Source of the DNA: CBFHSD01 sp965658375
GTDB lineage: Bacteria > Bacteroidota > Bacteroidia > Flavobacteriales_G > Salibacteraceae
NCBI GenBank assembly: GCA_965658375.1
Contig: CBFHSD010000008.1
Location: 1 to 64,000, forward strand
Direction of reading: 5' to 3'
DNA: 64,000 bases
Positions 54,843-63,657 of this stretch are shown here, one piece after another; position 1 is the stretch's first letter, and each line of letters starts with the position of its first letter. Under the pieces are notes generated by a model, which worked only from the letters and a program-made list of their open reading frames with translations, was not told where the DNA came from and searched no databases. The translations under genes were made by a program, and so were the position numbers.

Positions 54843-55946
54843 TTACTGATACTTAACACCAAGTGTTCGGTTCGTGTAATGAAAGCTTCCTGCCACGGTA
54901 AATATGGGAGCGATTACTTCTTCTCCTTTTCTGTTTACGAAACCATAATTACTGTTCATTTTTACCGCTCCATATCCTTGAGCGAAAGGCATCGCATGGG
55001 TATATTTCTGAGTGATCACCCATACTCCAGTAGTATCCATATAGCCATAGTTCGTGTTTCCCTTCATGCTACTGCGCAGAGCTATTAGACCTTCAGATGA
55101 TTTTGAAGGTACCCAATCATAGAAATCTATGACAACCTCTCCTTTCTTATTGATAAAACCAAAGTCACGCATTTTTTTCACACAGGCAATGCCCTCACTA
55201 AAGGGAAATACTTGGCTGAACTCACCAAAATCAAGAGGTTCTCCATCTTTATTTATATACCCGTAATTCAAATACTTAGGTTTGTAAAAAGCCATATCCT
55301 CATTAAAACCAGACCCTTTCCATATACTACAAGGAATCTCAACTTCACCTTTTGTATTGATGTATCCAGTATACCGCTGCCCTTGTTCTCGGCAATGGAA
55401 AGTGGCTAAGCCACAACTGAACAAGCCATAGTTTGAAAAGGAAGCATTTTCCGGTAAATGAATGATCCACTCACCATCAGTATTTATAAATCCTACTTTG
55501 CCATTTGGATCTTCAACGCGCGCTAAGCCTTCACTAAATGAAGTTACCTTTGTAAAGGGTCCTGCTAAAACATCACCTTGCATATTGATGATGAAATGGC
55601 CTTCCGTCTTTTGAATCATTGCTCTTTCTTGATAGAAAGAACTTGGACCTCTCATTTCTACCTCCAATTGCACATCCCCATTCTGATCTATAAACTGAAA
55701 GGTGTAATCTTTATCATTCCCAGAAAAATAATCCTCTTCGATAACGCATGCAAAGCCATGTGAAAAATCAGAAGCCGTAAAATACTTTGGTTCTAAGAGC
55801 CAGGATCCATCAGTTTTAACGAAGCCATACTTGCCATTTAGCTTTACCAACGCAACCAGTTGTGGTTCTTGCACTTTGCTTTTGCAACCTAATAAAACAA
55901 GTAAAGAAAGGAAGTAGATAAACCCTAGTTTAGAAATTAATTTCAT
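54843..55946 (-). CDS. WG-repeat lipoprotein
   Basis: The 367-residue product has a lipoprotein signal (LLVLLGC, cysteine near residue 21) and eight or so WG repeats of the form 'Lx.GKYGFVKTDGSWLLEPKY', such as GYINTKGEVEIPC, GFINKKGEVVIDF and GYMDTTGVWVI. WG repeats form beta-propeller or beta-hairpin arrays in exported Bacteroidota proteins, with no known catalytic activity. It is transcribed after a gene for another lipoprotein (56025-56600) with an intervening terminator. Confidence 0.85.
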   Translation of the reverse strand: MKLISKLGFIYFLSLLVLLGCKSKVQEPQLVALVKLNGKYGFVKTDGSWLLEPKYFTASDFSHGFACVIEEDYFSGNDKDYTFQFIDQNGDVQLEVEMRGPSSFYQERAMIQKTEGHFIINMQGDVLAGPFTKVTSFSEGLARVEDPNGKVGFINTDGEWIIHLPENASFSNYGLFSCGLATFHCREQGQRYTGYINTKGEVEIPCSIWKGSGFNEDMAFYKPKYLNYGYINKDGEPLDFGEFSQVFPFSEGIACVKKMRDFGFINKKGEVVIDFYDWVPSKSSEGLIALRSSMKGNTNYGYMDTTGVWVITQKYTHAMPFAQGYGAVKMNSNYGFVNRKGEEVIAPIFTVAGSFHYTNRTLGVKYQ

Positions 55947-55976
55947 CTTTATAGATGTCTAAAGATTGTATCGCAC

Positions 55977-56008
55977 AAAAAAAGGCCTCACAATGTGAGA
56001 CCTTCTTT
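55977..56008 (-). terminator. Terminator after the LPP20-like lipoprotein gene
   Basis: On the minus strand a stem AAGG.CTCAC/GTGAG.CCTT with a three-base loop is followed by a run of seven T residues. Confidence 0.75.
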
Positions 56009-56024
56009 GAAAAGAAAAGGATAA

Positions 56025-56600
56025 TTATCCTCCAATTTTCGCCATTTCTTTTTCGAAAGTTTCTTTGAACTTTTCGTAATTGTATTCTGCTTTAATGCGT
56101 TCGTCAGAAGAAAGACGTTCGTTGTACTTGCTCACCAATTCATCTGAATTTAACTCAATAGCCACGTATGTCGTGTACTTTCCAGTTGTTTTATTCATTG
56201 TTGTTTTTTCACAAATGGTAGAGGTTCCAGAAATTACCTGGTCTACTACTGTGCGCGCATTTTCTTGGAATGTTTCAGTAATTTCTTCTTTGTTATTAAA
56301 CTCTGTAGAATTTACGTAGTTATCTCCAACTACTTTCATTGTTGTTTGAATGTCAGCTGCCATTTGTGCTCGCGCATTACTCATTGCTTTCTTCTTTGCT
56401 GTCATTCTATCAATAGACTCACCAAGCGCGTTTGCTCTAAAGTTATTCTTGTCTGTCCAATAGTCGGGACCAGAACAAGGAATGTTAACTTCTACCTCGT
56501 CTTTTGGAGGATCTACCGTTTTGTTTTTCTTACCACAAGAAACTATCGTAGCTAGTGCGAAAGCAGCTAGGGTAAATTTAGAGATGTAATTTACTTTCAT
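56025..56600 (-). CDS. LPP20-like lipoprotein
   Basis: The 191-residue product has a lipoprotein signal (TIVSCGKK, cysteine near residue 22). The helical/beta mature domain begins CSGPDYWTDKNNFRANALG and continues with a SIDRMTAKKKAMSNARAQMAADI segment. This resembles the LPP20/LysM-type lipoproteins of Bacteroidota and epsilonproteobacteria. No function is established. It starts a minus-strand run that continues with the WG-repeat lipoprotein. Confidence 0.72.
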   Translation of the reverse strand: MKVNYISKFTLAAFALATIVSCGKKNKTVDPPKDEVEVNIPCSGPDYWTDKNNFRANALGESIDRMTAKKKAMSNARAQMAADIQTTMKVVGDNYVNSTEFNNKEEITETFQENARTVVDQVISGTSTICEKTTMNKTTGKYTTYVAIELNSDELVSKYNERLSSDERIKAEYNYEKFKETFEKEMAKIGG

Positions 56601-56667
56601 AACTGATTGTTTTTATCGTTTGATTTATGAGCTTGTTTGATTGTATTTAACAATGTGCGTGCCAGTT

Positions 56668-57858
56668 TTAATGACGGAGTAAATCTACTAACATTTTATT
56701 ATTTGCCGACCAAGAATATTTGTTAATCACAAATGCCTGACCAGCTTCAGCTACTTTATCTGTAAAATCTTGATTTTCAAATAGCTCAACTATAGCCTCA
56801 CCCATTTCCATTGCAGTATCTGCAATAACCACTTCCTCCCTATGCTTTGCTTTTAGAGCATCATTGGCTAAAGATGTAGTGATAACAGGAACTTTCATGG
56901 CCATTGCCTCGAGTAATTTGTTTTGTAAACCAGTACCAATAAACATTGGAGCCGCAAATACGTGTGCCCTTGAATATTGCATTCGCATATCATTTACCCA
57001 GCCAGTGACTTCCACATTTTTAGAAGCTAAACATTTGACTTCTGATGCAGGGTTGGCTCCTGCCAAAATCAGTTTCATTTTTGGGTAGTGCTGTAAAATG
57101 TGTGGTAAGACTTCTCTGACTAAAAAAACAGCAGCTTTTATATTAGGTGGGTAACTCATGTTACCTGTAAAAAGCACGGTATGAGGCAAAGGTTCTCTTG
57201 GCGTATTAAAAAAATCAAAATCAACCCCGTTGGCAATGATTTTAATCTCATTGTGGTCTGGGTGGTCTATCAAGTTCAAATCATTCTTAGTAATGATGAT
57301 TTTATTATTGAACATACTAAAGCACTGATGTTCATAGCGATGCAATCTATCTGCCTCTGTTTTAAATAAGAATTTATAGAGCCTTTTAGATTCTACATAC
57401 CTTCTTGTCATACCTGCGCTCAATGCATCCATATAGTCTAGCGTAGACGGAACTACTCCAAAAGCCTCTGCATACTTTGCAGTTCTAACAAGTTGACAGT
57501 AGATGTGCTTAGGTAGAAAACCTTCTATGAGCTGGCGAACACGCTTTACTGCGGGTTTCTGATAAAAATAGGCGACTTGAAAAGGATCTCCGTTAAACAA
57601 GGCACGGAAAAGCTGAACACCTCTTCGTATTTTACTCAAAGGAAGTATTTCAATTTGACAATTCAATTCTTTCAGTCCTTTCTCTTGACGAGGTGTAGGA
57701 GTTCCATTCTCATTTAAACAGATTAAAAGCACCTCAAACTCAGTACACAAGGTTTTCAACTGATGCCAAGCCCTCAGTTTATCGCCTTTATCTAGAGGAA
57801 AAGGAATTCGTGAAAGAATTACCACAACTCTATCTTTATGCCCTACTCCTGCATCCAT
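56668..57858 (-). CDS. Glycosyltransferase family 4-like protein
   Basis: The 396-residue enzyme has a GT-B fold. The N-terminal domain starts VVILSRIPFPLDKGDKLRAW and the C-terminal domain contains VLFTGNMSYPPNIKAAVFL, LAGANPASEVK and the nucleotide-sugar site FIGTGLQNKLLEAMAMKVPVI. It is most like glycosyltransferases that build cell-surface polysaccharide. It overlaps the preceding glycosyltransferase gene by 16 bases and is part of an operon with an LptF/G-type permease gene. Confidence 0.88.
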   Translation of the reverse strand: MDAGVGHKDRVVVILSRIPFPLDKGDKLRAWHQLKTLCTEFEVLLICLNENGTPTPRQEKGLKELNCQIEILPLSKIRRGVQLFRALFNGDPFQVAYFYQKPAVKRVRQLIEGFLPKHIYCQLVRTAKYAEAFGVVPSTLDYMDALSAGMTRRYVESKRLYKFLFKTEADRLHRYEHQCFSMFNNKIIITKNDLNLIDHPDHNEIKIIANGVDFDFFNTPREPLPHTVLFTGNMSYPPNIKAAVFLVREVLPHILQHYPKMKLILAGANPASEVKCLASKNVEVTGWVNDMRMQYSRAHVFAAPMFIGTGLQNKLLEAMAMKVPVITTSLANDALKAKHREEVVIADTAMEMGEAIVELFENQDFTDKVAEAGQAFVINKYSWSANNKMLVDLLRH

Positions 57859-59024
57859 CTCACAAGTAATTGTGTGTTTTTCTCTAAATCAAATTGATTC
57901 TCAGCCAATTTCCTGTTTTCTTGGGTCACTCTTTGATGCAATTCTTCGTTCTGAAGCAATTGAACAATGATCTCGGCAAATTTTTCTGGATCATCGCTTA
58001 CCAAAGACTCATTTACTCCCATATCTATCCCTTCAGCACCTTTAATAGTGCTAACTACTGCACAAGCCAAAGACATTGCTTCGGCTTGTTTTACGCGCAT
58101 TCCACTGCCAGAGAACAAAGGATTAATCAATACTTTTTGAGATAGTATGAATTGCATTGCATCTTCAACTTCTCCAATGAATGCTACCTTTTCTCCCTGC
58201 AGTGCGGAAAAATATGAGACAGCATTTCTTCCTGCAATGGTAAACTGGCATTGAGGTAGATCCCTTTGTACAATAGGCCAAACGCACTCAATAAACCATT
58301 TAACGCCTTGTATATTAGGCTCCCAGTCAAGGGCTCCCAAAAAACCAACACTAAATGGTTTTGACGCAACAGCTTCTTGTTTTACCTGTCTGTTTTTAAA
58401 ATTGAACGCAAACGGAAGTAAAAAAGAAGCTTCTACTCCTTCTTGTTTGAACCAATCCAAATCAATAGGACTAATTGCAATAAGTCCGTCTACTTCGTGA
58501 ATTACTCGTTTTTCAAATGCTTTTAATCGGTTTACCAAACGCTTGGTGAAGTACTTCTCAATCGGGTTTTCGGTTTCCTTCAGACGGGTATCCCAAAGAT
58601 GACTTTCAATGTTGTGGGCACGGTAATACACCTTCCCCTTGTACATAGCACGTATCTCTTTCAAGTAGACCATTGTATTCAGTCCATCCAGAATAAGTGC
58701 ATCATAGGAAGTGATGTTGATTTTCTTTTCTATGAGCTCGGTGAAGGTTTTCGAATAAAAACGCGATACATGGTAATTCTCACCTGTTACAATAGCTTTA
58801 AAAGCCTTGTATTTATTCGGGAAAGTTTGCAAAGGCACTCCCTCCAAACCATACTTTTCTATAGATCTTAAATCTGTTGGTAAAGGGTGTTTCTCGGTGC
58901 CTATGGCGAGCACCTCAACAGAATGCCCTGTATTCAAAAGACCATCCAATAAAGCCTTACTCGCTAAAGTTCCTCCATCATTTGCGGGAACCGGTGGCTT
59001 GCTGCAAAGGATTAAGAATTTCAT
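57843..59024 (-). CDS. Glycosyltransferase family 4-like protein
   Basis: The 393-residue enzyme is a GT-B fold paralogue of the neighbour downstream (57843 overlap of 16 bases). The start LILCSKPPVPANDGGTLAS, the central VGFLGALDWEPNIQGVKWFI and FSGSGMRVKQAEAMSLACAVV, and the final LLQNEELHQRVTQENRKLA region are family features. Its ATG overlaps the stop of the LptF/G gene by 4 bases. The three genes form one operon, suggesting surface glycan or lipopolysaccharide work. Confidence 0.88.
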   Translation of the reverse strand: MKFLILCSKPPVPANDGGTLASKALLDGLLNTGHSVEVLAIGTEKHPLPTDLRSIEKYGLEGVPLQTFPNKYKAFKAIVTGENYHVSRFYSKTFTELIEKKINITSYDALILDGLNTMVYLKEIRAMYKGKVYYRAHNIESHLWDTRLKETENPIEKYFTKRLVNRLKAFEKRVIHEVDGLIAISPIDLDWFKQEGVEASFLLPFAFNFKNRQVKQEAVASKPFSVGFLGALDWEPNIQGVKWFIECVWPIVQRDLPQCQFTIAGRNAVSYFSALQGEKVAFIGEVEDAMQFILSQKVLINPLFSGSGMRVKQAEAMSLACAVVSTIKGAEGIDMGVNESLVSDDPEKFAEIIVQLLQNEELHQRVTQENRKLAENQFDLEKNTQLLVRWMQE

Positions 59025-60463
59025 TGATGCTTTTTCTTCTTTTTCTTAACCAACAAAGCGATGAAAGGCTTCCAAACTTTAGATTTCAGTGGCTCAGCTA
59101 GCTTCGCATAGTAGGTGCTGTCAAAAAGCACAGAATCTGTAGTGGCTTTGTAGCTTAGAAAGATACCCATTGGAAACAAGATAGCCACAGCAGCCCATAT
59201 ACCTGACCATGCAGGAATATCAAGGTTCTTCACCATTTTTTCTCCCGTCATTGATGTGATATGGAATACCAAGAAAAAGAATATAGAAACTACCACCGGC
59301 ATGCCTAGACCACCTTTACGAATGATGGCACCCAAGGGAGCCCCAATAAAAAAGAACAGCAAGCATGCCATAGAAACTGTGAATTTCCTGTGCCATTCAA
59401 TATCGTATTTTACCAACTTTCTATTTCTTCCTCTCACCTCAGCCCCCATACTAGTACTGTAAGTTTTACTTGCTCTAGAAATATTCATAGAAGCAATCAA
59501 AACAGATTTCTTCAACTCATTTGGTAAATCTTCTATACTGTAGGGAACCGTTGCCGAGTCTATAGGCTCATTTAGGGTATCTGCTAAGGCTAAAAAACGT
59601 TTAGAAATAGAATTCTTGAAAATTTCTATGCGAGCATCTCTCTTCACAATCAAAGAATCTTTCACTTCTGACAATTGCCCAATATTGAGCATCGCTTGAT
59701 TGCTTTTAAAAAGATCTTCATCACTCTTTTTTAACTCAAAACCCGAAAGGTCAAAAAAGATTTGATGCTCTTTGAAACGTGTTGTGGTATGCGGCATCTT
59801 TACACCACTAAGCTCCTCATAGCTGTTGCCATTGTAGAGTTTCATAACCAAATAACCTCCATCTGGAGTATTAAAAATCTCACCTTCTTCAGCAGAAATA
59901 ACTTTGCGGTTACCGCCACCCTTATCTCGTGTGTAAATGAGTACTTTATACAGTCGGTCTCCAGATTCTGACTTGCCTGAAACTCGTATGCTTACGCCTT
60001 CCATCCCTTCGTAAAAAACTCCGGGCTTAAAATCCATCGCTGGTTTTTTCTTGATTACATCGTAAAGCAACGATTTGAATTTGAGGTTGGACCTAGGCAA
60101 TAGGTTATTGCTAAAAAAGAAGGCGCCAACACTCAAGATAAGCACAACTCCAAACACTGGTCTCATGATACGTGGTAGAGAAATACCAGCAGATTTCATG
60201 GCCACTAGCTCATTGTTTTCTCCTAGGTTTCCGAATGTCATGATTGATGACAGAAGCGTAGCTAAAGGCAATGCCATTGGAACAAGTGATGCAGACGCGT
60301 AAATAAGCAGCTTAACAATAACCCAAGTGCCTAAACCTTTTCCCACCAAATCTTCGATGTACTTCCAAAGGAACTGCATCTCAAATATAAAAAGTGTGAT
60401 GAAAAAGGTCAGTATAAACGGACCTATGAAAGTGCCAATGACTAATCGATCTAACTTACGCAA
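59021..60463 (-). CDS. LptF/LptG-family permease
   Basis: The 480-residue protein is an LPS-export permease of the YjgP/YjgQ family. N- and C-terminal membrane bundles (TFIGPFILTFFITLFIFEMQFLW and LLFFFIGAPLGAIIRKGGLGMPV) flank a periplasmic beta-jellyroll of about 200 residues. I use TTG (complement of 60461-60463) as the start, because the next ATG would remove most of the first helix, and a TAA is only five codons upstream. It is the first gene of an operon with two glycosyltransferases. Confidence 0.88.
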   Translation of the reverse strand: MRKLDRLVIGTFIGPFILTFFITLFIFEMQFLWKYIEDLVGKGLGTWVIVKLLIYASASLVPMALPLATLLSSIMTFGNLGENNELVAMKSAGISLPRIMRPVFGVVLILSVGAFFFSNNLLPRSNLKFKSLLYDVIKKKPAMDFKPGVFYEGMEGVSIRVSGKSESGDRLYKVLIYTRDKGGGNRKVISAEEGEIFNTPDGGYLVMKLYNGNSYEELSGVKMPHTTTRFKEHQIFFDLSGFELKKSDEDLFKSNQAMLNIGQLSEVKDSLIVKRDARIEIFKNSISKRFLALADTLNEPIDSATVPYSIEDLPNELKKSVLIASMNISRASKTYSTSMGAEVRGRNRKLVKYDIEWHRKFTVSMACLLFFFIGAPLGAIIRKGGLGMPVVVSIFFFLVFHITSMTGEKMVKNLDIPAWSGIWAAVAILFPMGIFLSYKATTDSVLFDSTYYAKLAEPLKSKVWKPFIALLVKKKKKKHQ

Positions 60464-60528
60464 GGTTGGCTGAATTTATCGGCAAAAATAAAGGCGTGTT
60501 CTTCACGCATGAAAAGAATTGACAATTC

Positions 60529-60909
60529 TTATGAACCTAAGATTCTTTTGAGCTTGTCGATTTGTTTATCCCAAAGCATGATTGCCTCTTCCATTTCATC
60601 AGATTCGGCAAAATCTGTAACTACAAGAGCGGCTTCTTTGGTTAAGCCTTCAATTCTAATCTTTAACTCAAAGTAACAACTGGTGTCTTCATCATCTAGC
60701 CATTGCCAGCGAATGAATTCTCCTTTTTTCTTTCCCTTCAATTTCGCTTCATCTTCGCTTCCATCCCACATAAAGTAATACACTTCATCTTTGATGTTTA
60801 CGTTGTCACAAAACCATTCAGAAAGACCAGAAGGTGTTGTTAAGTAATTGTAGAGAATACTCGTAGAAGATTTGATGAGGTATTCTTTTTGAAAGATCTC
60901 TTTTTCCAA
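60529..60909 (-). CDS. START-like domain protein (TTG start)
   Basis: The 126-residue protein belongs to the Bacteroidota START-like/SRPBCC family (YLIKSSTSILYNYLTTPSGLSEWFCDNVN and IRWQWLDDEDTSCYFELKI). The start is a TTG at the complement of 60907-60909, which matches the normal family start EKEIFQKEYLIKSS; no ATG is in frame nearby. Such proteins form a hydrophobic ligand cavity; the ligand is unknown. It stands between the LptF/G gene and the PAP2 phosphatase gene, on the minus strand. Confidence 0.8.
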   Translation of the reverse strand: MEKEIFQKEYLIKSSTSILYNYLTTPSGLSEWFCDNVNIKDEVYYFMWDGSEDEAKLKGKKKGEFIRWQWLDDEDTSCYFELKIRIEGLTKEAALVVTDFAESDEMEEAIMLWDKQIDKLKRILGS

Positions 60910-60960
60910 AGCTATTTGATTTAAATCATGGAGGGCGGAAATATAAGTAAAAAAAGCTAG

Positions 60961-61617
60961 CTATTTCGAGCGATTGAGCAGGGAATAATTGAGTTTCTTA
61001 TTTGCGGGAGACAAAATGTTCATAAGCAAGTAAGCTCCTATACCTAAAATGGTTCCTAACAAGGCTCCAGCGCAAATATCCTCAACAAAATGTTGCGATA
61101 AATAAACCCTACTAAAACCTACCAAAATAGCCAACATAGCTAAAAGCACATCCCACCTTCTTTTTGGCAAACAAAGAACAACAGCTGTGCATAACGCAAA
61201 TATCTCTGTGGTATGTCCACTAGGAAAAGAATAGTAACTGTTCATTTGCCCAATGGGCAAAACAAAGCTCAATTGATCTTCTCCAAGTTCTTCAAAAAAC
61301 CTCATTGGTCTAAGTGTTTTTCCGAAAACTATTCTCTTAAAAAACTGCGAAACCACTCCTCCTAGTATTGCAGCAAATGCAACTGTTAAGCCCTTTCGAA
61401 CCTGTTGAGCAGCCATAGCCAAAATTGCGATGCTGATACCAAATCCTTCACCCAATTTTGTAGCATAGGTGAAAAATATATCGAAGAAAGGACTTTGATA
61501 TTGATTGATTTGAAGATGCAAGACAGCTTTTTCAAAAGTTGCAATCAACACCAAAGCGCTGATAATAAATGCACTTACTAAATAAAAATAGAACTGATGT
61601 TTTTGAATCGCTTTCAC
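60961..61617 (-). CDS. PAP2-family membrane phosphatase (GTG start)
   Basis: The 218-residue protein has six membrane helices and the three phosphatase motifs. KRIVFGKTLRP is motif 1 (K..RP), SFPSGHTTE is motif 2, and SRVYLSQHFVEDICAG is motif 3 (SR..H..D). It should dephosphorylate lipid phosphates such as undecaprenyl pyrophosphate or phosphatidylglycerophosphate. It starts at GTG (complement of 61615-61617). It is close to, but not coupled with, the START-like gene. Confidence 0.88.
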   Translation of the reverse strand: MKAIQKHQFYFYLVSAFIISALVLIATFEKAVLHLQINQYQSPFFDIFFTYATKLGEGFGISIAILAMAAQQVRKGLTVAFAAILGGVVSQFFKRIVFGKTLRPMRFFEELGEDQLSFVLPIGQMNSYYSFPSGHTTEIFALCTAVVLCLPKRRWDVLLAMLAILVGFSRVYLSQHFVEDICAGALLGTILGIGAYLLMNILSPANKKLNYSLLNRSK

Positions 61618-61644
61618 ACCACAAATAAAATATTTTTCGGCCTA

Positions 61645-61674
61645 TTGAGGGTATGCGTGATAATTATATATTTG
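61645..61674 (+). promoter_or_regulatory. Promoter for the tRNA-Met gene
   Basis: TTG at 61645-61647, a 19-base spacer, and TATATTTG at 61667-61674 fit the Bacteroidota sigma-factor consensus (TTTG-N19/21-TAnnTTTG) 16 bases before the tRNA start. Confidence 0.65.
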
Positions 61675-61690
61675 CAGCCCCATTTGAAAT

Positions 61691-61764
61691 GGCGAGGTAG
61701 CTCAGTTGGTTAGAGCGCAGGATTCATAACCCTGAGGTCACGGGTTCAACTCCCGTCTTCGCTA
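61691..61764 (+). tRNA. tRNA-Met (CAT anticodon)
   Basis: A cloverleaf can be drawn: acceptor GGCGAGG with CTTCGCT (G-T wobbles at ends), D-arm GCTC/GAGC, anticodon stem CAGGA/CCCTG with loop TTCATAA, variable AGGTC, T-arm ACGGG/CCCGT, then the discriminator A. The anticodon CAT and the ordinary G-starting acceptor indicate elongator Met (or the Ile2 type with modified C34), not initiator. The anticodon stem has one A-C mismatch next to the loop. The 3' CCA is not encoded. Confidence 0.93.
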
Positions 61765-61770
61765 CTTGAA

Positions 61771-61797
61771 AGCTCCGATTTATCGGGGCTTTTTTTA
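61771..61797 (+). terminator. Terminator after the tRNA gene
   Basis: A stem AGCTCCGA/TCGGGGCT with a TTTA loop is followed by seven T residues. Confidence 0.85.
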
Positions 61798-61903
61798 TGG
61801 CTAAAAACTTCATTTACCTTCTATAAAGTTATCTTCAAGAGATGGTGAATATTTTAGATCCGCGGATCCATTTCCCTTCTTTTTCCTTTTGTACTATTGG
61901 TAC

Positions 61904-63190
61904 ATGGCTTTGAATAGAATTTTCATTGGTTTCTTTTCCATAGCTTTTGTTGTTGGTCTTCTAAGATCTATCTTATGGTGGATGCAAGATCAATTTGGAT
62001 TAAGCATTGGTCTAACGATGAACGAAAGCGATCAGCTGGTTTTTCAAACCATGATGAAAGCCAGTTTTGATGCAGCAGAAACGGCAGTAGGCATTGTCAT
62101 TTATCTCATTGGAATAATGACACTCTGGTTAGGTATCATGCGTATTGGAGAAAAAGCTGGTGCGGTTGAAAAACTATCTAAAGCAGTTGCTCCATTTTTT
62201 GAGAAGCTCTTCCCAGATATTCCAAAGAACCATCCGGCAACTGGCAACATCATGATGAACTTTGCCGCCAACATGCTAGGCTTAGATAATGCCGCTACCC
62301 CATCTGGTTTAAAAGCCATGAAAGACCTACAAGAACTCAATACCGAGAAAGACACAGCAAGCAACTCTATGATTATGTTTCTGGTACTTAACACTAGTGG
62401 CTTGACCATTATACCTGTCTCTGTTTTGGCATTGAGAGCAGCTGCTGGTTCTGAGAACCCAACAGATGTGTTTATCCCTATTCTGCTTGCCACCTACTGC
62501 GCCTCAATAGGTGGAATTATTTGGGTGGCACTCAAGCAAAAAATCAAACTCTTGGATGCAAACATCCTAAAGTATTTGGGTGGCATTACTGGTTTTATTG
62601 CGCTGTTCATGTATTTAATGCTCAGTTTGGCTCCTGCCGAGATGGAAAGCACAGCAACATTTATGAGCAACTTCATCCTCTTTGCAATCATCATTGCGTT
62701 CATTTGGATGGGTCTCAAGAAACAAATCAATATCTACGATTCATTTATTGAAGGAGCAAAAGAAGGCTTTGACACTACCATTAAAATCATTCCTTACTTG
62801 GTTGGAATGTTAGTAGCTATTGCTGTGTTTAGAGCTAGCGGGACCCTTGGGTTTATTACAGATTCTATTCAATACGGGGTAATTGCTCTGGGGATGAATG
62901 CTGAATTTGTTGATGCCTTACCTACTGCATTCATGAAGCCTTTAAGCGGTTCTGGGGCTAGAGCTATGATGGTAGAAACCATGGACACTTTTGGCCCAGA
63001 TAGTTTTGCAGGCTACCTCTCTAGCGTGTTTCAAGGTTCTACAGAAACTACCTTTTACACTCTAGCGGTGTACTACGGTTATGTGAACATCAGTAAAACG
63101 CGCTATACCGCTACGGCTGGCTTATTTGCTGACTTTATCGGAATCATAGCTGCAATAGGCATTGCCTATTTGTTCTATACTAGCCATTAA
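61904..63190 (+). CDS. Fused SpmA/SpmB-like nucleoside-recognition membrane protein
   Basis: The 428-residue protein joins two gate-type membrane domains, each resembling spore-maturation proteins SpmA and SpmB. The first half has NFAANMLGLDNAATPSGLKAM, as in SpmA. The second half has IYDSFIEGAKEGFDTTIKIIPYLVGMLVAI and the final ETTFYTLAVYYGYVNISKTRY, as in SpmB. The fused form is usual in Bacteroidota, which do not sporulate; a transport role is suspected. I start at the ATG at 61904; a longer frame would need a TTG. A remnant of nnrD overlaps its 3' end on the other strand. Confidence 0.88.
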   Translation: MALNRIFIGFFSIAFVVGLLRSILWWMQDQFGLSIGLTMNESDQLVFQTMMKASFDAAETAVGIVIYLIGIMTLWLGIMRIGEKAGAVEKLSKAVAPFFEKLFPDIPKNHPATGNIMMNFAANMLGLDNAATPSGLKAMKDLQELNTEKDTASNSMIMFLVLNTSGLTIIPVSVLALRAAAGSENPTDVFIPILLATYCASIGGIIWVALKQKIKLLDANILKYLGGITGFIALFMYLMLSLAPAEMESTATFMSNFILFAIIIAFIWMGLKKQINIYDSFIEGAKEGFDTTIKIIPYLVGMLVAIAVFRASGTLGFITDSIQYGVIALGMNAEFVDALPTAFMKPLSGSGARAMMVETMDTFGPDSFAGYLSSVFQGSTETTFYTLAVYYGYVNISKTRYTATAGLFADFIGIIAAIGIAYLFYTSH

Positions 63191-63347
63191 GTTTTTGAAA
63201 AGCCTGCGGGATGCCTTCTACAATGTCTGAAGCAATCAGCGATTGCATGCCTTTTCCTTGAGCGGCTATGTCTCCAGCCAAACCATGAATGTATACACCT
63301 AATAACGAAGCCATTGAGGGTACTTTAACAATGAAAGCTCCTTTCAT
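63180..63347 (-). pseudogene. 3' remnant of nnrD (NAD(P)HX dehydratase)
   Basis: On the minus strand a frame of 55 codons reads SMASLLGVYIHGLAGDIAAQ, then GMQSLIASDIVEGIPQAFQK. This is the C-terminus of ADP/ATP-dependent NAD(P)H-hydrate dehydratase, with the GLAGD motif intact. The rest of the enzyme (about 450 residues, including the epimerase domain) is absent; upstream is a short spacer and then DUF721. It overlaps the end of the SpmA/B gene by 11 bases. It is a truncated relic, or less likely a new small protein. Confidence 0.75.
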
Positions 63348-63363
63348 CCCAAATTACGATTGA

Positions 63364-63657
63364 TTATTTCAACTGCACTTCATCAATCAATCTCTCTCCA
63401 AAATACATATTGATGCGCTCAATGATCGTGGCTTTACCGTAGGATAACTCGTTCCTGAGTACCGATGAATCTAAATACACCACAAGCGATTTTCTGTACA
63501 GTTTGATGTCAACGGTGTGTCTAGCCACACTGCTCCCCATCAATTTCTCCCATGCTTCTCTAATTGCTTCTTGGTTAAGGCGGTTCCTTAGGCGGTGACG
63601 CTCAACAAAAGCCTTAATGACTTCTCCGATGTGTTGTTGGTTACTATCTCTCTTCAT
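63364..63657 (-). CDS. DUF721 (DciA-like) protein
   Basis: The 97-residue protein is of the DUF721/DciA family. It has a helix-turn pattern GEVIKAFVERHRLRNRLNQ, then EAWEKLMGSSVARHTVDIKLYRKSLVVYLDSSVLRNEL. In many bacteria DciA loads the replicative helicase. It directly follows recF with an overlap of 14 bases, a common genome arrangement. The length is normal. Confidence 0.85.
   Translation of the reverse strand: MKRDSNQQHIGEVIKAFVERHRLRNRLNQEAIREAWEKLMGSSVARHTVDIKLYRKSLVVYLDSSVLRNELSYGKATIIERINMYFGERLIDEVQLK

Noticed and set aside
56668..59024. Tandem glycosyltransferases as a recent duplication
   Set aside because: Their N-terminal halves and motif spacing differ clearly, so they are old paralogues, not a fresh copy.
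61691..61764. tRNA as initiator tRNA-Met
   Set aside because: The first acceptor base pair is a G-T pair and the anticodon stem lacks the three G-C pairs of initiator tRNAs, so it is an elongator (or Ile2) type.
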